Source of the DNA: Holophagaceae bacterium
Lineage (GTDB): Bacteria; Acidobacteriota; Holophagae; Holophagales; Holophagaceae
DNA length: 41,218 bases
Reading direction: 5' to 3'
NCBI GenBank assembly: GCA_025361205.1
Contig: JANYAS010000170.1
Coordinates: 1-41,218 of the forward strand
The position numbers and the translations under genes are program-made. The notes beneath the pieces were generated by a model that worked only from the letters and a program-made list of their open reading frames with translations, had not been told where the DNA came from and made no database searches. This document shows, piece after piece, positions 35,949 through 41,218 of this stretch. How positions within the stretch are numbered: the stretch's first letter is position 1; every line of letters starts with the position of its first letter.

Positions 35949-37046
35949 ATGGCCAACCTCCAGTTCAAAGCCCTGCGCAAGTCCTTTGGGGAGTCCGAGA
36001 TCCTCCACGGGATCGATCTCGAGATCACGGACGGCGAATTCATCGTGTTCGTGGGGCCCTCGGGCTGCGGGAAGTCCACTCTGCTGCGCTGCATCGCGGG
36101 GCTGGAGGAGATCACCAGCGGGGAACTCTTCATCGGGGGAGAGGCCATGAACGACGTGCCGCCCTCCAAGCGCGGCATCGCCATGGTGTTCCAGAGCTAC
36201 GCCCTGTATCCGCACATGACCGTGGCCGAGAACATGGCCTTCGGTCTCAAGCTCGCTGGAACGTCCAAGGTGGAGACCGCGGCGGCCGTGCTGCGGGCCG
36301 CCCAGATCCTCCAGATCGAACCCCTGCTCGATCGCCGTCCGAAAGCGCTGTCGGGGGGACAGCGCCAACGGGTGGCGATCGGCAGGGCCATTGTGCGCAA
36401 GCCCGGCGTCTTCCTCTTTGATGAACCCCTATCGAACCTGGACGCGGGCCTGCGCGTGCAGATGCGGGTGGAGCTGGCCCGCCTGCATGTGGACCTGCGC
36501 ACCACCATGGTCTACGTCACCCACGACCAGGTGGAGGCCATGACCCTGGCCAACCGCATCGTGGTGATCAACCAGGGCCGCATCGAGCAGGTGGGCACGC
36601 CGCTGGAGCTGTACCACCACCCCGCCAACCGCTTCGTGGCGGGCTTCATCGGCTCGCCCAGGATGAACTTCCTGCCCTGCACCCTGGCCTCAGCGGCGGA
36701 AACGGGTGCCACCGTGCACCTCGCGGATGGCACCCTCCTGACCGCAGCCGTGGACGCCCGGGGCCTGGCGGAAGGCGCTGCCCTCACCCTGGGCATCCGC
36801 CCCGAGCGCCTGCTGGCCTCCAGAACCGCCTCGGAGAATACGGCCAAGTCCACGGTGATCGTAGCCGAGCACCTCGGCGATACCGTCTTCCTCTACGTGA
36901 AATCCCCGGGATCCGCGGAACAGCTGACGGTGAAGACCCGGCCGGAAGATCCCCTGGCCATGGGCGACGAGGTCCACCTGGGATTCCCGGCCCACCACTG
37001 CCTCCTCTTCGGCCCGGATGACCGGACCCTTCCCCGGATCCTCTGA
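35949..37046 (+). CDS. malK: maltose/maltodextrin ABC transporter ATPase MalK
   Basis: ATPase of the maltose importer, 365 residues, of the CUT1 (MalK/UgpC/MsmK) type. The sequence shows Walker A GPSGCGKS (36-43), Q-loop FQSYALYP, signature LSGGQ (134-138), Walker B FLFDEP (155-160) and H-loop H192. A C-terminal TOBE/regulatory region of about 130 residues follows ([18 protein letters not shown]). Many such ATPases serve several sugar importers, but its position directly before malEFG supports MalK. The stop codon lies inside a perfect hairpin at 37033-37052. Confidence 0.92.
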   Translation: MANLQFKALRKSFGESEILHGIDLEITDGEFIVFVGPSGCGKSTLLRCIAGLEEITSGELFIGGEAMNDVPPSKRGIAMVFQSYALYPHMTVAENMAFGLKLAGTSKVETAAAVLRAAQILQIEPLLDRRPKALSGGQRQRVAIGRAIVRKPGVFLFDEPLSNLDAGLRVQMRVELARLHVDLRTTMVYVTHDQVEAMTLANRIVVINQGRIEQVGTPLELYHHPANRFVAGFIGSPRMNFLPCTLASAAETGATVHLADGTLLTAAVDARGLAEGAALTLGIRPERLLASRTASENTAKSTVIVAEHLGDTVFLYVKSPGSAEQLTVKTRPEDPLAMGDEVHLGFPAHHCLLFGPDDRTLPRIL

Positions 37047-37080
37047 TCCGGGTCACTCCGTTCCACCGGCCCTTCGGGCC
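37033..37080 (+). other. two hairpins between malK and malE
   Basis: The first is CCCGGATC/GATCCGGG (37033-37040 with 37045-37052, loop CTCT), a perfect 8-bp stem that includes the malK stop codon. The second is GGCCC/GGGCC (37068-37072 with 37076-37080) closing a UUC/UUCG-type loop just before the malE Shine-Dalgarno. Such structures can stop 3'-to-5' decay or mark the 5' end of a stable malE transcript. Confidence 0.5.
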
Positions 37081-37099
37081 ACCCTCCAAGGAGATCGAC

Positions 37100-38305
37100 G
37101 TGAGCATCCCATCCAACCTCAGTAAGCTGGCCACGGCCGTGGCCGTGGTCCTCGTCGCGGGTGTCAGCACCCCGACCCAGGCCGCCGAAAAGGGCCAGTT
37201 GCTCGTCTGGATCAATGGCGACAAGGGCTACAACGGTCTTCAGAAGGTGGGCAACGAGTTCACCAAGAAGACCGGCGTGAAGGTCATCGTGGAACATCCC
37301 GAGGATGCGCCCGGCAAGTTCCAACAGGCCGCCGAAGAGGGCAAGGGCCCCGACATCTGGATGTGGGCCCATGACCGCGTAGGAGAATGGGCCGAGAGCG
37401 GCGTCATCAACGCCGTGACCCCCGGCAAGAAGATCAAGGACGACATCGACCCCACGGCCTGGCAGGCCTTCACCCTCAAGGGCAAGGTGTGGGCCTATCC
37501 CGTGGCCATCGAGGCGGTCTCGCTGATCTACAACAAGGACCTGGTGAAGGCCCCGCCCAAAACCTTCGAAGAGATCTTCGCCTTGGACAAGGCCCTGATG
37601 AAGCAGGGCAAGAAGGCCATCCTGTGGGACTACACCAACACCTACTTCACCATGCCCATGCTGGCCGCCAATGGGGGCTACGCCTTCAAGATGAAGGCCG
37701 ACGGCACCTATGACGCCAAGGACACCGGCGTGAACAACGCCGGGGCCCTGGTGGGCGCCGAGATGCTCACGCGGCTGGTCAAGGAAGGCGTGATGCCCAA
37801 GGGCGCCACCTACGCCGACATGGAAGCCCAGATGGCCCAGGGCAAGCTGGCCATGATGATCAGCGGCCCCTGGGCCTGGGACAACCTCAAGAAGGCGAAG
37901 GTCAATTTCGGTGTGGCCAGGATCCCCAGCGTGGGCGGCAAGGCCGCCTCGCCCTTCGTGGGCTACCTGGGCGCCATGATCACCAAGGCCGCCACCAGCG
38001 CGGGCAACGTGGACATCGCCCGCGAGTTCATCGAGAACAACATGCTGAGCCTGAAGGGCCTCGAAACCATCAATGCCGATGTGGCCATAGGCACCCCCGC
38101 CAGCAAGGCCGCCTTCGCCAAGATGAAAGCGGATCCCTTCATCCAGGTCGTCATGGCCAGTGCCAAGGATGGCGTCGTCATGCCCAACAACCCGCAGATG
38201 GGCCGCTTCTGGGCGGCCATGGTCTCGGCCCTGAACAACATGACCGAAGGCCGGCAGACCCCCAAGGAGGCCCTGGACGCCGCCGCCAAGCGAATCTTGA
38301 AGTAG
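37100..38305 (+). CDS. malE: periplasmic maltose-binding protein MalE
   Basis: Substrate-binding protein of the maltose/maltodextrin importer, 401 residues. The signal peptide is cut after TQA (residue 28). The mature protein begins [19 protein letters not shown] and contains [48 protein letters not shown] and VMPNNPQM, which follow E. coli MalE nearly block by block from memory. The sugar-stacking tryptophan of GPWAW and the aspartates of INGDKG and WAHDR are kept. The start is GTG 37100 with AAGGAG 6 nt upstream. Hairpins flank it on both sides. The enteric-like sequence suggests horizontal transfer of the mal genes. Confidence 0.95.
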   Translation: MSIPSNLSKLATAVAVVLVAGVSTPTQAAEKGQLLVWINGDKGYNGLQKVGNEFTKKTGVKVIVEHPEDAPGKFQQAAEEGKGPDIWMWAHDRVGEWAESGVINAVTPGKKIKDDIDPTAWQAFTLKGKVWAYPVAIEAVSLIYNKDLVKAPPKTFEEIFALDKALMKQGKKAILWDYTNTYFTMPMLAANGGYAFKMKADGTYDAKDTGVNNAGALVGAEMLTRLVKEGVMPKGATYADMEAQMAQGKLAMMISGPWAWDNLKKAKVNFGVARIPSVGGKAASPFVGYLGAMITKAATSAGNVDIAREFIENNMLSLKGLETINADVAIGTPASKAAFAKMKADPFIQVVMASAKDGVVMPNNPQMGRFWAAMVSALNNMTEGRQTPKEALDAAAKRILK

Positions 38306-38312
38306 CCACCGG

Positions 38313-38344
38313 CCCGGGGACGGACCAGCCGGTCCGCCCCCGGG
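38313..38344 (+). other. strong hairpin between malE and malF
   Basis: CCCGGGG/CCCCGGG (38313-38319 with 38338-38344), one A-C mismatch, then CGGACC/GGTCCG (38321-38326 with 38331-38336) and loop AGCC: 13 pairs, 8 nt after the malE stop and without a T-run. It occupies the place of the REP element in the enteric malE-malF gap, which raises MalE over MalF by protecting the upstream mRNA. Confidence 0.65.
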
Positions 38345-38375
38345 AAGGGCACCCCGACCTGATTTGGATCAACCC

Positions 38376-39905
38376 ATGCGCATGCCCCAGGCCTTCAAAC
38401 GCCTCCTCCACCCGGTCGTGATGATCCTCCTGGGTCTGGTGGGGCTGTACCTCGTCACCCTGGTCTACGCCACGGGGGAAACCCTGCTGGCCGGTGTGAT
38501 GCTCCTGACCCTGGCCTGCTTCATCTGGATCTACACCTCCCCGAAGACCTACGCCTACCGCTACCTCTTCCCGGGCATCGGTGCGGCGCTGATCTTCGTG
38601 GTGTTCCCCATGCTCTACACCGTCCGCATCGGGTTCACCAACTACAGCTCCAAGAATTTACTGACTTTCCCACGGGCCACCCAGTACCTGCTGGAGGAGA
38701 CCTACCGGGCCGAGGGCCCCACCTACAACTCGACGCTCCATGCCGAAGGCAATCACTGGCGCCTTCGCCTGGAGGATGCGGAGGGCGGCGCAGCCTTCGC
38801 CACCGAGCCCCTGATCCTGGGCCCGGACAAGCCCATGACCCTCAGGGCCGAACCCTTGACCACCCCTTTGCCGGGCGACCCCATGCCCCTGCAGGAGGTC
38901 ATCAGCCACCAGGCCTTCCTCAAGGGCCTCACCGTGGCCATGCCCGATGGCGGCCAGGTGCGCATGACGGGCCTGCGGGAATTCGCGCCGTCGCGCGTCC
39001 AATACACGCACAACAAGGACGGTAGCCTCACCAACAACCAGGATCAGGGCCTCCTCCGCCCCAACTTCAAGACCGGCTTCTATGAGGCTGCCGGTGGCGA
39101 GACCGTGGATCCGGGCTTCCAGGTGGACATCGGCTGGAAGCACTACCTCGACGTCTTCACTGACAAAGGCCTGCGGGAGCCCTTCTGGCGGATCTTCATC
39201 TGGACCCTGGTGTTCTCTACCCTGACGGTGGTCTTCTGCACCGCCCTGGGCATGGTCCTGGCGGTGCTCGTCAACTGGGATTCGCTGCGCTTCCGGTCGG
39301 TCTACCGCCTGCTGCTCTTCCTCCCCTACGCGATTCCGGGCTTCATCTCCATCCTGGTGTTCAAGGGCCTCTTCAACAACAACATGGGCGAGATCAACCT
39401 GATTCTGGGGGCGCTGTTCGGCGTGAAGCCCACCTGGTTTTCGGACCCCTTCCTGGCCAAGGCCATGATCCTCATCGTCAATACCTGGCTGGGCTTCCCC
39501 TATATGATGGTGATCTGCATGGGCCTCATCAAGGCCATCCCCCAGGACCTCTACGAGGCCTCCGCCGTGGCGGGCGCGGGGCCCATCACGAACTTCTTCC
39601 AGATCACCCTGCCGCTGATCATCAAGCCCCTGACGCCCCTGCTGATTTCCTCCTTCGCCTTCAACTTCAATAACTTCGTGCTCATCAGCCTCCTCACGGG
39701 TGGCCTGCCAGACTTCCTGAACACCGCCACCCCGGCCGGCACCACGGACATCCTCGTGTCCTACACCTACCGCATGGCCTTCCAGGATTCGGGACAGCAG
39801 TTCGGCTTGGGCGCGGCCATTTCCACCCTGGTGTTCCTCATGGTCGCCCTGATCTCCATCATCCAGATCCGCGCCACGCGGATCGCCCAGGACGACAAGC
39901 GCTGA
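38376..39905 (+). CDS. malF: maltose ABC transporter permease MalF
   Basis: Inner-membrane permease, 509 residues, close to the enteric MalF length (514). Two N-terminal helices (about 13-52) and a third starting [17 protein letters not shown] precede a large periplasmic P2 loop (about 95-265). The core helices follow, with the EAA loop [21 protein letters not shown] that contacts MalK, ending [14 protein letters not shown]. The long P2 loop is a mark of the enteric-type MalF and is usually missing in Gram-positive homologues. ATG 38376 is chosen; TTG 38364 and ATG 38382 are alternatives. malG follows by 12 bp. Confidence 0.94.
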   Translation: MRMPQAFKRLLHPVVMILLGLVGLYLVTLVYATGETLLAGVMLLTLACFIWIYTSPKTYAYRYLFPGIGAALIFVVFPMLYTVRIGFTNYSSKNLLTFPRATQYLLEETYRAEGPTYNSTLHAEGNHWRLRLEDAEGGAAFATEPLILGPDKPMTLRAEPLTTPLPGDPMPLQEVISHQAFLKGLTVAMPDGGQVRMTGLREFAPSRVQYTHNKDGSLTNNQDQGLLRPNFKTGFYEAAGGETVDPGFQVDIGWKHYLDVFTDKGLREPFWRIFIWTLVFSTLTVVFCTALGMVLAVLVNWDSLRFRSVYRLLLFLPYAIPGFISILVFKGLFNNNMGEINLILGALFGVKPTWFSDPFLAKAMILIVNTWLGFPYMMVICMGLIKAIPQDLYEASAVAGAGPITNFFQITLPLIIKPLTPLLISSFAFNFNNFVLISLLTGGLPDFLNTATPAGTTDILVSYTYRMAFQDSGQQFGLGAAISTLVFLMVALISIIQIRATRIAQDDKR

Positions 39906-39917
39906 AAGGAGCGACCC

Positions 39918-40808
39918 ATGGCCATCGTCATCGAAAAGTCCCAGCGCTGGCGCGTCTTTGCCGCTCACGCCTTCCTCATCGTGCTGTGCGCGCTGGTGAT
40001 CTTTCCCCTGCTGATGATCATCTCCATTTCCCTTCGGCCCGGGAATTTCGCCACGGGCAGTCTCATCCCTGAAACCATCAGCCTCGAGCACTGGCGCTTC
40101 GCCCTGGGCATTCCCTCCATGGGCCCCGATGGCCAGATGATCAAGCCCGACCTGCCCGTCCTGCTCTGGCTTTGGAACTCCGTGAAGGTGGCCACCCTGT
40201 CGGCTGCGGTAGCCCTGCTCTTGTCCACCAGCGCCGCCTACGCCTTCGCCCGCATGAAGTTCGCCGGGAAGAAGGCCGCTCTCGTGGGTCTCATGCTCAT
40301 GCAGATGTTCCCCACGATCCTGGCCCTCATCGCCATCCACTCCATCTTCTCCCGCCTCGGCCACACCTTCCCCCTCGTGGGCATCGACAGCCCCTGGGCC
40401 CTGGTCCTGGCCTATTCCGGCGGCATCTCGCTGCACATTTGGACCATCAAGGGCTACTACGAAACCATCCCCGCCGAGATCGAAGAGGCGGCCACCGTGG
40501 ACGGCGCCACCCCCTGGCAGGCCTTCTGGCGGGTGCTCCTGCCCATGGCCCTGCCCATCCTCATGGTCATCTTCCTGCTGGCCTTCATTGGCGCGGTGAA
40601 CGAGTATCCCGTGGCCTCGGTCCTGCTGCGTAGTCAGGACAAGCTCACCTTGGCCGCCGGCATGAAGCAGTTCCTCTACGCCCAGAAGTATCTCTGGGGC
40701 GACTTCGCCGCCGCCTCCATCCTGTCCGGCCTGCCCATCACCTTCGTGTTCATCCTCGCCCAGCGGTGGATGATCTCAGGCCTCACCTCCGGCGCCAACA
40801 AGGGCTGA
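39918..40808 (+). CDS. malG: maltose ABC transporter permease MalG
   Basis: The second permease, 296 residues, the same length as E. coli MalG. It starts MAIVIEKSQRWRVFAAH and has six predicted helices, the conserved periplasmic SISLRPGNFATGSLIPE (enteric MalG has SLRQGNFATGSLIPE), LPVLLWLWNSVKVA, the EAA loop EIEEAATVDGATPWQAFWRVLLP, and the C-terminal tail LTSGANKG, which corresponds to the part of MalG that reaches into MalF's binding site and MalK. GGAG lies 6-7 nt before the ATG. It completes malKEFG in one direction. Confidence 0.95.
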   Translation: MAIVIEKSQRWRVFAAHAFLIVLCALVIFPLLMIISISLRPGNFATGSLIPETISLEHWRFALGIPSMGPDGQMIKPDLPVLLWLWNSVKVATLSAAVALLLSTSAAYAFARMKFAGKKAALVGLMLMQMFPTILALIAIHSIFSRLGHTFPLVGIDSPWALVLAYSGGISLHIWTIKGYYETIPAEIEEAATVDGATPWQAFWRVLLPMALPILMVIFLLAFIGAVNEYPVASVLLRSQDKLTLAAGMKQFLYAQKYLWGDFAAASILSGLPITFVFILAQRWMISGLTSGANKG

Positions 40809-40820
40809 ACCTTCCAACCC

Positions 40821-40836
40821 GAGGGCCGACGCCCTC
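40821..40836 (+). other. small hairpin between malG and the pullulanase gene
   Basis: GAGGGC (40821-40826), loop CGAC, GCCCTC (40831-40836), followed by TTCCC and then the Shine-Dalgarno AAGGAG. It is too weak for a terminator, so co-transcription into the pullulanase gene is likely. Confidence 0.4.
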
Positions 40837-40853
40837 TTCCCAAGGAGTCACGC

Positions 40854-41218
40854 ATGAGCCTCCGCACGACCCTCCGCACGACCCTCCTCAAGGCGATCGC
40901 CGTCTTCGCCCTGATCATCACCCCCGCCCTGGCCGCACCGCCCGAGGGCAAGATCGAGATCAACTACCACCGCTGCGACGGCGTCTACACCAAATGGGGC
41001 GTCCACCTCTGGAAGAGCCCCAACATGCCCCTGCCCGACATCGAATGGCCCAACCCCATGAAGCCCACGGGCACCAACGACTTCGGCGTCTTCTGGCACG
41101 CCGACCTTGCCGAGTTCAACACAGGGTCCAAGGCCCAGGTGAACTACATCATCCACAAGGGCGACATCAAGGAGCAGGGCGCCAAGGACATGGCCTTCGA
41201 CGGCAATGCCCACAAGGC
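40854..41218 (+). CDS. pullulanase, 5' part with CBM41 (cut by window edge)
   Basis: The first 121 residues of a secreted enzyme. The signal peptide MSLRTTLRTTLLKAIAVFAL is cut after ALA. The following IEINYHRCDGVYTKWGVHLW and NDFGVFWHADL segments are the carbohydrate-binding module family 41 (PUD domain) that begins type I pullulanases, with the aromatic residues that stack on alpha-glucan. The catalytic GH13 part is beyond the window, so debranching activity is inferred. The start has AAGGAG 6 nt upstream. The signal peptide contains a 12-bp tandem repeat (CTCCGCACGACC twice, encoding LRTTLRTT). It lies 45 bp after malG. Confidence 0.85.
   Translation, partial: MSLRTTLRTTLLKAIAVFALIITPALAAPPEGKIEINYHRCDGVYTKWGVHLWKSPNMPLPDIEWPNPMKPTGTNDFGVFWHADLAEFNTGSKAQVNYIIHKGDIKEQGAKDMAFDGNAHK

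Overview
The window is GC-rich bacterial chromosome with a strong G/C preference at third codon positions. It is centred on the replication-origin gene neighbourhood. Gene content and order (dnaA-dnaN-gyrB-gyrA without recF, divergent from rpmH-rnpA-yidC-jag-mnmE; an animal-type adenylosuccinate lyase; LamB-type porin) fit a Gram-negative didermal bacterium. My best guess is Acidobacteriota, class Holophagae (Geothrix/Holophaga-like). That placement is inference from gene content only, and no rRNA is present to settle it. I saw no tRNA, rRNA, CRISPR array, transposase or phage gene.

Layout. 1-793: 5' part of purB (minus). 903-2640: glyA, closed by a textbook terminator, then a small gamma-glutamylcyclotransferase-like gene (plus). 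2739-10714: gyrA, gyrB, dnaN, dnaA (all minus), with a 214-bp dnaA-dnaN gap holding DnaA-box-like motifs. 10925-18291: rpmH, rnpA, yidC, jag/khpB, mnmE, gatB, a small zinc-ribbon membrane protein, a Cys/Met-metabolism PLP enzyme and a thiS-like sulfur carrier (plus). 18292-26948: a lipoprotein, ribD, ftsY, a frame-disrupted small gene, lon, nrdR, an OsmC-family protein and an alpha/beta hydrolase (all minus). 27124-28413: rsmB (plus). 28467-30566: a LacI-family regulator and glucokinase (minus). 31015 to the end: a maltose/alpha-glucan utilisation cluster (plus).

The glucan cluster forms a complete route. A CBM41-bearing pullulanase (cut by the window edge) and a GH13 lipoprotein act outside the cytoplasm. 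A LamB-family porin admits maltodextrins, MalE-MalF-MalG-MalK import them, a cytoplasmic GH13 alpha-glucosidase releases glucose, and glucokinase phosphorylates it. The divergent 448-bp control region has a good sigma70-type promoter toward glk, a TTGACA -35 toward the glucan genes, and two TGTAACCGRTTACA palindromes that suit the LacI-family protein. MalE, MalF and MalG resemble the enteric proteins closely, which suggests horizontal acquisition.

Observations most worth following: (i) a ~156-nt, nearly end-to-end hairpin whose 3' arm contains the Shine-Dalgarno of the PLP-enzyme gene, which itself overlaps a thiS-like gene by 4 bp, suggesting a regulated protein-thiocarboxylate route to homocysteine/methionine; (ii) four parS-like 16-mers (core GTTCYACGTGGAAC) spread over 20 kb around the origin; (iii) a small gene between lon and ftsY whose two frames join exactly at a C7 run that forms a -1 slippery heptamer; (iv) mnmE with no canonical start codon for its conserved N-terminus and a degenerate G4 motif; (v) hairpins flanking malE that recall the enteric malE-malF REP arrangement.
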